Shown piece after piece: positions 23,464 through 31,859 of a stretch of DNA of 64,000 nucleotides; the first letter of the stretch is position 1; each line of letters begins with the position of its first letter. This DNA is from Streptomyces sp. NRRL F-525 (GTDB lineage: Bacteria > Actinomycetota > Actinomycetes > Streptomycetales > Streptomycetaceae). Below the pieces are notes generated by a model that searched no databases, had not been told where the DNA came from, and saw nothing but the letters and a program-made list of their open reading frames with translations. The stretch covers positions 310,001 through 374,000 of the forward strand of contig NZ_JNXE01000003.1 in assembly GCF_000716605.1 (NCBI RefSeq). The letters are read 5' to 3'. The position numbers and the translations under genes are program-made.

Positions 23464-25671
23464 TCAGCGCCAGGAGGGGTGGCCCTCCGGTGTGCTGCCG
23501 GTGGTGAGCCTGCGTGCGCCCGTGCCGTCGGCGCGGACGGCCCAGATCGCCGGCTGGTCGAAGGGACCCCGGACGAAGGCCACCCACTTGCCGTCGGGCG
23601 ACCAGACCGGGTCCATCTCCTGAGCGGCGGTCTGCACCAGCGTCCGGTCGCCCGTGCCGTCCACCTTGACGATGTGGATGTCTCCCCCGGTCCCCACGTT
23701 CGGCGCCCCGGCGGTGTAGGCGAAGTACCGGCCGTCCGGGGACCAGACGGGGTCGAGCGCGCGCCGGGCCTGATGGGTGACCTGCTGGGGTTCGGCGCCC
23801 GGCCGCGTCGGGTCGACGACGTGGATCTGCCAACCCGACGTCTTCTGGAGGCAGATGGCGATGTGCTTGCCGTCGGGGGACCACGCCGGGTCCTCCACCT
23901 TCGCGGTACCGGTGGTCAGTTGCTGCGCGGACCCGTCCGCGACGGTCACGACGAACAGCTGCTGCACCCCGTCCTGCCGCCGCAGCACGGCCAGCCGCTT
24001 CCCGTCCGGCGACCACGACACCCGCCCACCCGAGATCGCGGCGACCCGACGGACGTCGGTACCGTCCGCGTTCGCCGTCCAAACGGCCGACTCCTGCCCG
24101 GAGTTGCGGGTGAACGCGAACGACTTGTGATCGGGTGCCCACTGCGGCAGCGCGTCGCACGTCCCGGCGATCAGCTGCTTCGGATCGTCCTTGGTGGAGT
24201 CGCGCCGCCCGATCACGCTGTGGCACGTCGACGACCCGGGGTCCGTGTCCATCCGCACGAGCAGCGGCGCGTCGGGGAACGCGGCGGCGGTCACCCGCGG
24301 CGACGAGGACACGCTTCCCCCGGCGGCGCCCTCGTCCCCACCGGAACCCGATCCCGAACCGGTCCAGGGGTGCCACACCAGCACCCCCGCGGCGACGGCC
24401 GCGACCAATGCCGCCGCTACGACTGCTGTCCTACGGCGACCTCGTGCCCCCTCGGCGCCGACCGTCGGCCCACCGCCCACCGGTCCCGCACCACCGGGCG
24501 AGCCGGGGGCGGGCCTGGGCGCGAACACGGGCGCGGGACCGAAACCGACGCCGGGGCTGAAGCCAGGGTCCGGACCGAAGCCCTGGGCGGGCGACGACTG
24601 GACGGTCCGGGGATGGGAGACCCCGGGCGGCCTCTCGTCCGACGTCGGCGCGGCCGTGGGCGCCTCCGCGACCACCGGCGACTCGGGCGACTCGGGCGAC
24701 CACTCACCGGCCCCCGGCCGCCTCTCCGCGCCCCTCGGCGGACCCGTCATCCCCGTACGCGGATCCGTCGGCACCCCCGGCACCCGATCCGCCCCGACGC
24801 CGTACGCCCCCATCTCCTGGCTCCGTACAAGCGCGGTCGCCTCGGCCGGAAGCCACACATCCGACGGATGCCGGACCGTCAGCCGGTCGAGGAACTCCGA
24901 CGGGGTGGGGCGGTCCCGCGGATCCTTGGCCAGGCAGGCCGCGACCAGGTCACGCAACTGGTCCGGAACATCCGTGAGTTCGGGCTGCTCGTGGACGACG
25001 CGGTACGGCCACGCCGCCGACCCCCCGTCCCCGAAAGGAGCCCGGCCCGCCGCCTGGCCGAGGACGACTCCCAGGGCGAACATGTCGACCGCCGGTGTCA
25101 GCGTGCCCCCGGTCAGCTGCTCCGGCGCGAGGAACCCGAGCGTGCCGATCTGGAACCCGGTCTGCGTGAGGGCCATACCGTCGAGGGCCCGTGCGATGCC
25201 GAAGTCGATGACCCGGGGGCCGTCCTCCGCGACGATGATGTTGGCGGGTTTCAGGTCCCGGTGGATGACCCCGGCCTGGTGGATCGCCGCCAGCGCCTCG
25301 GCGAGACCGGCGGCCAGCACCGTGAGCGTGTCCGCGGGCAGGGGGCCGACCCGGTCGAGGACTGCCTGCAACGTCGGGCCGGGGACGTACGCCGTCACCA
25401 GCCAGGCCGGGTCGCCCTGCGGGTCGGCGTCCACGACCGGCGCGGTGTGGAAGCCGCCCACGCGGCGCGCCGCGGCCACCTCGTCGGCGAACCTGCGCCG
25501 GAAACCCGGTTCCGTGCTCAGTTCGGGCCGTACGACCTTGACGGCCACCGCCCGGCCCGACCGCGACCGGCCGAAGTACACGACGCCCATGCCGCCCTGG
25601 CCGAGCCGTCCGACCAGCCGGTATCTGCCCTCCCCGACAGAGGCGGGATCATCCGCTCGGAGCGGTTTCAT
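23464..25671 (-). CDS. Ser/Thr protein kinase with C-terminal beta-propeller
   Basis: Membrane Ser/Thr kinase of about 735 residues. The kinase domain (about 20-270) shows GRLGQGGMGVVYFG, AVKVV, HRDLKPANIIV and DFGIA. A Pro/Gly-rich linker (about 270-410) leads to one transmembrane segment (AVVAAALVAAVAAGVLVW). The outer region carries repeated WSPDGKxxA units (at least six), a TolB/PD40-type beta-propeller. Such kinases sense envelope or ligand signals; the ligand is unknown. The ATG at 25671 with a G-rich ribosome site is preferred to an upstream TTG. It is a single gene, 20 bp upstream of the HipA-like gene in the same direction. Confidence 0.9.
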   Translation of the reverse strand: MKPLRADDPASVGEGRYRLVGRLGQGGMGVVYFGRSRSGRAVAVKVVRPELSTEPGFRRRFADEVAAARRVGGFHTAPVVDADPQGDPAWLVTAYVPGPTLQAVLDRVGPLPADTLTVLAAGLAEALAAIHQAGVIHRDLKPANIIVAEDGPRVIDFGIARALDGMALTQTGFQIGTLGFLAPEQLTGGTLTPAVDMFALGVVLGQAAGRAPFGDGGSAAWPYRVVHEQPELTDVPDQLRDLVAACLAKDPRDRPTPSEFLDRLTVRHPSDVWLPAEATALVRSQEMGAYGVGADRVPGVPTDPRTGMTGPPRGAERRPGAGEWSPESPESPVVAEAPTAAPTSDERPPGVSHPRTVQSSPAQGFGPDPGFSPGVGFGPAPVFAPRPAPGSPGGAGPVGGGPTVGAEGARGRRRTAVVAAALVAAVAAGVLVWHPWTGSGSGSGGDEGAAGGSVSSSPRVTAAAFPDAPLLVRMDTDPGSSTCHSVIGRRDSTKDDPKQLIAGTCDALPQWAPDHKSFAFTRNSGQESAVWTANADGTDVRRVAAISGGRVSWSPDGKRLAVLRRQDGVQQLFVVTVADGSAQQLTTGTAKVEDPAWSPDGKHIAICLQKTSGWQIHVVDPTRPGAEPQQVTHQARRALDPVWSPDGRYFAYTAGAPNVGTGGDIHIVKVDGTGDRTLVQTAAQEMDPVWSPDGKWVAFVRGPFDQPAIWAVRADGTGARRLTTGSTPEGHPSWR

Positions 25672-25842
25672 GACTCCCCCATCTCGCCTCTCCGGCAAGG
25701 CGGTTGGACCTCATCGGCCCCGACCCCCGTCCCCGTCGAGCGGCCGTTTCCAGCCGCGAGGCTCCCCCGATACCGGCCACCAGTCTAGGTGCTCCGCTCA
25801 TGACGTCACCGGGTTCCGAACGGTTCCCTTCCGCCCCGCCCT

Positions 25843-27342
25843 TCACCCGGCCAGCGGATTCCGCAACGGCAGATAACGCGCGTCGGCGCCGTCCGCCCCG
25901 GTCCAGCGCAACAGCAGGTTCGTCTTCCCGGGCAGCGTGGGCGAGGCGAGGAGTTCGGCGACCTCGGGCAGGTCGTGCCGGGCCAGTTCGGCGCGGACCG
26001 CCGGCCATGGGTCCAGCTCCGGGTGCCGCTCGGCGAGCACCCCGGCGATCTCGACGAGATGGTTGACGACCAGGCAGTACACCAGCCGCTCCCACCCCGC
26101 CGCCCGTTCCACATCCGCCAGCAGCTTCACGCCCTCCGCGTCCCGGTACAGCGCCTGCACGGGCATCCCGTCCGCGTCGACGGCGACCAGCGTGTTCTGC
26201 AGATGCGCTTCGAGTACGACGCCGTGGTCGGCGAACGCCGTGATCGCGGGCGGTACGACCTGCCGCAGATACGCCTCCCACCAGGCCCCCGGGTCACCCG
26301 TACCGTCGAGCGGACTGCCCTCGAACCCCTCCACCAGCCCCGCCGCGAGCAACGGAGTCGTGCCGGGCAGGAGGTGGTCGTGCAGGCCGTCGCGGACCAG
26401 GACGGCGAGTTCCTCGAAGGCGAAGTCGGCGGTGCGGTAGCCCCGGTCGCTCAGCCAGGCCGCCGGGCCGGGCATCGCGGCGAAGGCGTCCCGGACGGCC
26501 ATATCCGTGCGGTGAAGTTTCAGCAGGTCGTGACGCCATAGTCGGCGTACGTCATTGGTGATGCGCACATCGAGGCTGAACTTCAGGAACAGGTCCTCGA
26601 CGGGGTCGTACACCGTGCGGATCGCGGCCGTCGGCCACGCCTCGGTCGCCGTCGTGCCGAGCCGGATCAGCCGCCCGTCCGCGAAGGCGGCTGCCAGGCC
26701 CGCGCCCACGAGGTCCAACTGCCAAGGGTGCGCAAGCAGCAGCCGGTACCCGGGCGGGGCCTCCCCGAGCGCGTCCAGCGCCGAGACGTCCCCCTCCTCC
26801 ACGACCGCGTCCTCGCGCAGCCCGAGCAGCACCAGCGGGAAACGGGCGTACGCCTCCGGGGCGTAGGGCAGCCAGCCGGCGACGGGGCCGCCGCCGCGGG
26901 CCTTGGGCGCGGGATGGTAGGGATGGCCGGTGATCAAGGACTGTTCGGAGCGGAGATACGGGTCGTCGGGCGCCGTCGCCCGGTCGCGCGCGGTGAGCAG
27001 CGCGGCGACCGCGTCACGGCTGTCCGTCATCTCGGCGGGCAGTTCGTGGTTGGAGACTCCGGTGTGCCGGGTCAGTTCCTCGGCGACGAGTTTCACGAGT
27101 TCGGTGTGGTCGACTCGCCGCCAGTCGCCGTCCGCGTACACCTCGGGCTCGGCGGGCCGCCGCTCGCCGAGCACCCGCAGCAGCCGACCGCTCCCCGGCA
27201 GCCGGTACACGTGCCGCTCCCCCTGGTCAGGGAGCGGCTGGGCCACCTCCCGCAGCAGACAGTTGAGCAGCGGCGCGGCCGCGTACGCGTCGGCGCGCTC
27301 CGCCACGTCGTCGCCCGGGGGTGTGAAGTCGACGCGATCCAT
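25843..27342 (-). CDS. IucA/IucC-family siderophore synthetase (first of a divergent pair)
   Basis: NRPS-independent siderophore synthetase of about 499 residues that condenses a carboxylate with an amine or alcohol using ATP. Family motifs are ITGHPYHPAPKARGG, LLAHPWQLD, FLKFSLDVRITNDVRRL and VVLEAHLQNTLVAVD. The FhuF-like C-terminal part ends GKTNLLLRW. The ATG at 27342 follows an AGGGAA ribosome site. A second, distinct synthetase is divergent from it across 151 bp. No decarboxylase, monooxygenase, transporter or iron box was seen nearby, so the product is unknown. Confidence 0.9.
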   Translation of the reverse strand: MDRVDFTPPGDDVAERADAYAAAPLLNCLLREVAQPLPDQGERHVYRLPGSGRLLRVLGERRPAEPEVYADGDWRRVDHTELVKLVAEELTRHTGVSNHELPAEMTDSRDAVAALLTARDRATAPDDPYLRSEQSLITGHPYHPAPKARGGGPVAGWLPYAPEAYARFPLVLLGLREDAVVEEGDVSALDALGEAPPGYRLLLAHPWQLDLVGAGLAAAFADGRLIRLGTTATEAWPTAAIRTVYDPVEDLFLKFSLDVRITNDVRRLWRHDLLKLHRTDMAVRDAFAAMPGPAAWLSDRGYRTADFAFEELAVLVRDGLHDHLLPGTTPLLAAGLVEGFEGSPLDGTGDPGAWWEAYLRQVVPPAITAFADHGVVLEAHLQNTLVAVDADGMPVQALYRDAEGVKLLADVERAAGWERLVYCLVVNHLVEIAGVLAERHPELDPWPAVRAELARHDLPEVAELLASPTLPGKTNLLLRWTGADGADARYLPLRNPLAG

Positions 27343-27381
27343 TCGTTCCCTAAGTCCGTGTCCTGCGATCGCGATCAGTAT

Positions 27382-27471
27382 GTCTCTCGTCGCACTGTGT
27401 CCCACCGCCCCGTCTCTCGCCGCTCCGCCCCTCCCCGTCCCGTCTCTCGTCGTCACCGATCATGACGCCCC
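27382..27471. repeat. Three 30-bp direct repeats between the siderophore synthetases
   Basis: Units at 27382-27411, 27412-27441 and 27442-27471 each begin GTCTCTCGYCG and end in a C run; a partial fourth follows. If read from an ATG at 27379, they encode a decapeptide repeat beginning SL and ending P. It may be an N-terminal extension of the rightward gene or untranslated leader. Confidence 0.75.
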
Positions 27472-27493
27472 GTCCGCACCCGAGGAGTCGACC

Positions 27494-29008
27494 GTGGACC
27501 GTCCCCCGCTTCCCGAGACCGAGGTCGCCGAGGAACTCGCCGCCGTACGGCCCGACCTCGTACAACGGTACGCGGCCGAACTCCCCGGCGCTCGTGCGGC
27601 GGTGCTCACCCGGCTGTGGCGCGCGCTCGCCTTCGAACCGCTGCCGTGGATCGCCGGCCGGACGCCGGGCCTCGTCCTACGCCTCTCCGACGGCCGCCGG
27701 CTGCGCGGCCCGCACGCCGACCCGTACGCGACCGACGCCTACGTCACCGTCGTCCACCTCGACGACCTCGCCTACGACGATCCGGCGCGCCTGATGACCG
27801 ACCTCGCCGTGCCGCACGGCACCGCCTTCGCCGCCGAACTCGGGCACAGCGTCGCCTCGTTGGCACTGTCCCGCGCCAACCAGCCCGCCCACTCCGAGGA
27901 TTGGCCGGTGCACGACTGGGAGTGGGAGCAGCGGATCGTCGACGGGCACCCCTTCCACCCCAACTGCCGCTCCCGGCCCGGCTTCTCGGTGGCCGAGCAG
28001 TTGGCCTACGGCCCGGAGCACCGGCCCGTGGTGGCGTTGGGGTCGGTGCCGGTGAGGGCGGAGGAGTGCCTGGTGACCGGGGTGTGGCCGGACGAACTGC
28101 GGTCCGCGGGACGGCTGTTGATCCCGGTGCATCCGTGGCAGGCGGCTCATGTGCTGAAGCGCGCCGGCGACGCTCCGCTCGACGCGCATCCGCTGATGTC
28201 CCTGCGGACCCTCGCCCTGTCGGACGGACCGCACGTCAAGACCGCGCTGAGCGCCCGGCTCACGTCCTCGGTGCGGGACATCTCCGTCTACTCGATCGGC
28301 TTGTCGGCGACCCTGTCGGCGTTCGGGGAGTCGCTCGCGGCGCGCTCGGACGGCCTGTTGCACGTCACCCGCACGCTGGGCGCGGCGACCGCCGACTCCC
28401 CCGATCTCGCGGCCGTGTTGCGGGAATCGCCGCAGACGTACGCGGACACGGAAGCGGGCGAGCGGGTTCTGCCGGTGGCCGCCCTCGCGGTCACCGGCCT
28501 GCCCCGATCGCCCGCCTGGCTGGCCGAGTTCACGCGTCTCGCCCTCGTTGTCTGTCTGCGGCTGCTGGAGTCCGGTGTGGCCCTTGAGGCGCACGGTCAG
28601 AACCTGCTGGTGGTGCTGTCCCGCACGGGTGCCCCTCTGCGCCTGGTCTACCGCGATCTCGCCGACATCCGCGTCAGCCCCAAGCGCCTTGCCGAACAAG
28701 GGATTCCGGTACCGGACCTCAGCGGACGCATCGTCACCGACGACGAACTCACCCTGCGCCGCAAGCTGTTCGGCTCCCTGGTGGCGGGCGCCCTCGCGGG
28801 CACGGCGGGTTCCGGTACGGCGCTCAGGGCGGCGCTGGCGGCCGTCGTACCGGATCTGCCGCGCACGCCGGACCTGCGCACGCTGCTCCAACAGCCGCTG
28901 CCCAGCAAGGCGTTGACGCTGATGCGGCTGTCGCCGGAGCTGCCCGGGGACCAGTGGACCGGGCTCCCGAACCCGCTCGTTTTGGAGCCCGGTCCATCTG
29001 ATCAATAG
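27494..29008 (+). CDS. IucA/IucC-family siderophore synthetase (second)
   Basis: A 504-residue NIS synthetase. Motifs are IVDGHPFHPNCRSRPGF, LIPVHPWQAAHVL, VKTALSARLTSSVRDIS, ALEAHGQNLLVVLS and a YRDLADIRV catalytic-domain strand. The FhuF-like end is SKALTLMRLSPELPG. It is only distantly similar to the leftward synthetase, so each may perform a different condensation. The GTG at 27494 has GAGGAG 6 nt upstream. An ATG at 27379 would add 38 residues containing a decapeptide repeat. The vWA gene begins 9 nt after its stop, possibly in the same transcript. Confidence 0.88.
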   Translation: MDRPPLPETEVAEELAAVRPDLVQRYAAELPGARAAVLTRLWRALAFEPLPWIAGRTPGLVLRLSDGRRLRGPHADPYATDAYVTVVHLDDLAYDDPARLMTDLAVPHGTAFAAELGHSVASLALSRANQPAHSEDWPVHDWEWEQRIVDGHPFHPNCRSRPGFSVAEQLAYGPEHRPVVALGSVPVRAEECLVTGVWPDELRSAGRLLIPVHPWQAAHVLKRAGDAPLDAHPLMSLRTLALSDGPHVKTALSARLTSSVRDISVYSIGLSATLSAFGESLAARSDGLLHVTRTLGAATADSPDLAAVLRESPQTYADTEAGERVLPVAALAVTGLPRSPAWLAEFTRLALVVCLRLLESGVALEAHGQNLLVVLSRTGAPLRLVYRDLADIRVSPKRLAEQGIPVPDLSGRIVTDDELTLRRKLFGSLVAGALAGTAGSGTALRAALAAVVPDLPRTPDLRTLLQQPLPSKALTLMRLSPELPGDQWTGLPNPLVLEPGPSDQ

Positions 29009-29017
29009 GATCCGGCG

Positions 29018-30283
29018 ATGATCACAAGACAACGGCTGGCGGCGGGGATCTGTGCCCTGCTCGCCACCCTCACGGCCGGGGTCGCCTTCCCTGCCGGAGC
29101 GGTCGCCGACGAGACGGACTCCACGGCCTCCCCCAAGGTCGAACTCGTGCTGGACGTCAGCGGATCCATGAGCGCCAAGGACATAGACGGCGGCTCACGG
29201 ATGGCAGCGGCGAAGCAGGCGTTCAACGAGGTGCTCGACGCCACACCCGAGGAAGTGCAGCTCGGCATCCGCACCCTGGGCGCCAACTACCACGGCAACG
29301 ACCGCAAGACGGGCTGCAAGGACACCGCACAGCTCTACCCCGTGGGCACCCTGAACCGCACCGAGGCCAAGACCGCGGTCGCGACGCTCCAGCCCACCGG
29401 CTGGACACCCATCGGGCCCGCGCTGCTGAAGGCGGCGGACGACCTCAACGGCGGTGACGGCACCCGCCGTATCGTCCTGATCAGCGACGGCGAGGACACC
29501 TGCCAGCCGCTGGACCCGTGCGAGGTGGCCCGCGAGATCGCGGCCAAGGGCATCGGCCTGACCATCGACACGCTGGGCCTGGTGCCGGACGCCAAGACCC
29601 GTGACCAGCTCAGCTGCATCGCGGACGCGACCGGCGGCACGTACACCTCCGTGCAGCACAAGGAGGAACTCTCCGACCGCGTGGGCCAGTTGGTGGACCG
29701 CGCCGCCGACCCGGTGGTGACCCCGGTCGCCACCGAGGGCACCGCCCAGTGCACCAGCGCCCCGACCCTCAAGTCCGGTCTGTACACGGACCGCGAGGAG
29801 TTCGGCAAGCAGCGCTTCTACCGTGTGGACGTCAACCCCGGCCAGGAGCTGCGCGCTTCGGTGAGCGTCGGCGCCGACCGTGAAGTCAACCCGGACTACG
29901 GGGTGTTGCTGCGCGCGGTCACCGTGCACGGCCGCGAGATCGTCCGCGGCGAGGGCACCGGCAACGGCCGAACAGACGTCATCTCCACCGGCCTGCGCTA
30001 CCCGAAGGCGGAGAGCGACGACGACAACGCCCCCGCCGAGACCGTCTGTCTCCAGGTCACCAACTCCTTCTCGGCGGCCTCCGGGGTGAAGACCACCCCC
30101 GGTCTGCCCCTCGAACTCACCGTGGACGTCGTGGACGGGCCCAGCAAGGCGAGCGACGTGGCCTCCTTCGGCCTCGGCCGCGGCTGGTGGCTGCTCGGCG
30201 CCCTCGTGCTGACCGGCTTCGTCGCGGGTCTGCTCTGGGGCTGGCTGTCCCGCTGGCGCCTCGCGGTCTGGAGGACCAACTGA
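29018..30283 (+). CDS. vWA-domain membrane protein
   Basis: A 421-residue exported protein. A signal peptide (about residues 1-30) precedes a von Willebrand A domain with an intact MIDAS (LVLDVSGSMSAKD; later Thr in GWTPIG and Asp in LISDGEDTC). A Cys-containing beta-rich region follows (about 245-380). One C-terminal transmembrane segment (WWLLGALVLTGFVAGLLWGW) leaves a short Arg-containing tail inside. It probably binds a partner outside the cell in a metal-dependent way. Its stop overlaps the start of the next gene by one base, so they form a unit. Confidence 0.85.
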   Translation: MITRQRLAAGICALLATLTAGVAFPAGAVADETDSTASPKVELVLDVSGSMSAKDIDGGSRMAAAKQAFNEVLDATPEEVQLGIRTLGANYHGNDRKTGCKDTAQLYPVGTLNRTEAKTAVATLQPTGWTPIGPALLKAADDLNGGDGTRRIVLISDGEDTCQPLDPCEVAREIAAKGIGLTIDTLGLVPDAKTRDQLSCIADATGGTYTSVQHKEELSDRVGQLVDRAADPVVTPVATEGTAQCTSAPTLKSGLYTDREEFGKQRFYRVDVNPGQELRASVSVGADREVNPDYGVLLRAVTVHGREIVRGEGTGNGRTDVISTGLRYPKAESDDDNAPAETVCLQVTNSFSAASGVKTTPGLPLELTVDVVDGPSKASDVASFGLGRGWWLLGALVLTGFVAGLLWGWLSRWRLAVWRTN

Positions 30284-31092
30284 TGCGGATCACACGTGTG
30301 TTGAGCACGGCCCTGCTGCTGGCGGGGCTGGCGGCGGCGCCTGCCATGGCGGACTCCTCGCCGTCCGCGAGCCCTTCCGACGACAGTTCGGCGCCCACCC
30401 AGGCGGGCACCTCGTTCCGTACGGCGACGGAGCTCGACCAGGGCCAGCAGGCCACGGCGAGCGGCTCCACAGGTGACTACCTCTACTGGTCGTTCGCCGC
30501 GGACGCCGGCCAACGCCCCACCGTCAAGGCGACGGTGAAGCTGCCGGACACCCACGCGGGCCAGACCTGGCAGCTCGACGTCTACGACGGGCTGCGGCGC
30601 CGCCAGGCCTGCCAGTACGGGGCCGCGACGCGCACCGCCGCGCAGGACGCGACCTCCCTGGACCTGGCGTGCACGCTGCGTACCGTCCGTGCCTGGTCGG
30701 AGACCTGGGCCAACGACCCGCTGCCGGGCACGTACTACGTCCGGCTCACGGTCGTAGATCTCCAGTCCTCGGACCTGGGCCAGCCGGTGAGCACCGAACT
30801 GCGGGTGGACTCCAAGGACATCGGCGGTTCGGCGGCGGTGGACGGTTCGCTGGCGCAGCCGCTGACGCCGGGGATCGCGGCCAAGTCGGCGTCCGAAGAG
30901 GACAGTTCGTCGTCGACCTCGGCGGCACTGTCCAGCATCGAGCCCGACGGCGGCTGGTCCTCCGGCTGGTGGTCCGACCGCTGGGTGTGGACCGCCGTGG
31001 GCGGCGTACTGGCCGCGCTCGCGGGGATCGGCGGGTATGCGCTGACCCGGGGTTCGGGACGACCGAGGCGGGTTCCGCCGCCCGGCGTGTAA
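30283..31092 (+). CDS. Exported single-pass membrane protein, partner of the vWA protein
   Basis: A 269-residue protein. It has a signal peptide ending AAPAMA, then a Ser/Pro-rich linker. A beta-sandwich-like ectodomain follows (TATELDQGQQATASGSTGDYLYWSF to VSTELRVD) with two Cys (about 107 and 127) that could form a disulfide. A Ser/Glu-rich stalk and a C-terminal transmembrane helix (WVWTAVGGVLAALAGIGGYAL) end with a basic tail. The architecture mirrors the membrane half of the vWA protein, whose stop codon it overlaps. The two likely act together at the cell surface. No enzyme motif is seen. A strong terminator follows. Confidence 0.75.
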   Translation: MRITRVLSTALLLAGLAAAPAMADSSPSASPSDDSSAPTQAGTSFRTATELDQGQQATASGSTGDYLYWSFAADAGQRPTVKATVKLPDTHAGQTWQLDVYDGLRRRQACQYGAATRTAAQDATSLDLACTLRTVRAWSETWANDPLPGTYYVRLTVVDLQSSDLGQPVSTELRVDSKDIGGSAAVDGSLAQPLTPGIAAKSASEEDSSSSTSAALSSIEPDGGWSSGWWSDRWVWTAVGGVLAALAGIGGYALTRGSGRPRRVPPPGV

Positions 31093-31108
31093 CTCGGTGA
31101 CGATGCAT

Positions 31109-31137
31109 CAGAAGGCCCGCCCGCAGCGGGCCTTCTG
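31109..31137. terminator. Bidirectional 12-bp stem-loop
   Basis: CAGAAGGCCCGC (31109-31120) pairs perfectly with 31126-31137 around a 5-nt loop. It lies between the converging vWA-partner and HxlR genes. Confidence 0.85.
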
Positions 31138-31141
31138 CCGT

Positions 31142-31789
31142 TCACGCCTCCCGTAGGGTCTTCGCCAACGTCCCGTCACCGCTCACCTCGACGCGCCCGG
31201 CACGCACCGCGTCGAGAAGGCTCAACTCCCCTTGCGCGACGGCCGTACAGGTGTCGACATCGAGCACAAGCCGGGCGTCGGGCTCCCGAGGAGCGACACC
31301 TTCGCCGTAGACGAGCCCGCCCTCCTCCAGGCCCGCGTACACGTGGAACTCCCCTTCCTCCAGCCGGACTTCGACCAGCCCCTCACCCTCCAGCGCCCGG
31401 AGCAACGGCAACGCGAACCAGTGCGCACGCACGGCATCCGTCGGCCGCCGTTCCCCCAACTCGGGCGCGCCCCACGCCCCGAGAGCTTGCAGCACGGGCA
31501 GCAACTCCCGCCCCCGCCCGGTGAGTTCGTAGACGTAGGCGGCACCGGGAGGCGGCAGCCGCCTACGGGTCGTCAGCCCATCCCGCTCCATGTCCTTCAG
31601 CCGTGAGGCGAGTACGTCCGTGCTGACACCCGGCAGATCGGCGTGCAGGTCCGTGTAGCGGCGCGGTCCTGCGAGGAGTTCGCGGACGATCAGCAGGGTC
31701 CAGCGGTCGCCGACGAGGTCGAGGGCCCGGGCCGCGGAACAGTACTGGTCGTAGCTTCGGCGAGGTGACATGCGACGCAGTCTAGACAT
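31142..31789 (-). CDS. HxlR-family winged-helix regulator with C-terminal domain
   Basis: A regulator of about 215 residues. The N-terminal HxlR winged helix is clear: YCSAARALDLVGDRWTLLIVRELLAGPRRYTDL, described in part, then GVSTDVLASRLKDMERDGL. A ~100-residue C-terminal extension (HWFALPLLRALEGEGLVEVRL to DAVRAGRVEVSGDG) resembles SCP2-like lipid-binding domains, a known HxlR fusion. ATGs at 31789 and 31771 are both possible; the former has GGAAAG upstream. It is divergent from the aminotransferase gene, and two TTGG-N5-CCAA palindromes lie between the starts. Confidence 0.85.
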   Translation of the reverse strand: MSRLRRMSPRRSYDQYCSAARALDLVGDRWTLLIVRELLAGPRRYTDLHADLPGVSTDVLASRLKDMERDGLTTRRRLPPPGAAYVYELTGRGRELLPVLQALGAWGAPELGERRPTDAVRAHWFALPLLRALEGEGLVEVRLEEGEFHVYAGLEEGGLVYGEGVAPREPDARLVLDVDTCTAVAQGELSLLDAVRAGRVEVSGDGTLAKTLREA

Positions 31790-31793
31790 GTTG

Positions 31794-31827
31794 TTGGACT
31801 TTCCAAGCTCACACTTGGTAAAACCAA
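31794..31827. promoter_or_regulatory. Two TTGG-N5-CCAA palindromes, 21 bp apart
   Basis: TTGGACTTTCCAA (31794-31806) and TTGGTAAAACCAA (31815-31827) lie between the divergent HxlR and aminotransferase starts. Spacing of two helical turns suits a pair of dimers, and the HxlR protein is the natural candidate binder. Confidence 0.6.
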
Positions 31828-31859
31828 GCAACACACGAAGCCGATGGGGCGAGGGCGCA

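Noticed and set aside
27343..27493. Iron box between the two siderophore synthetases
   Set aside because: No sequence close to the TTAGGTTAGGCTAACCTAA-type box was found; the GATCGCGATC palindrome there is too short and GC-simple to count.
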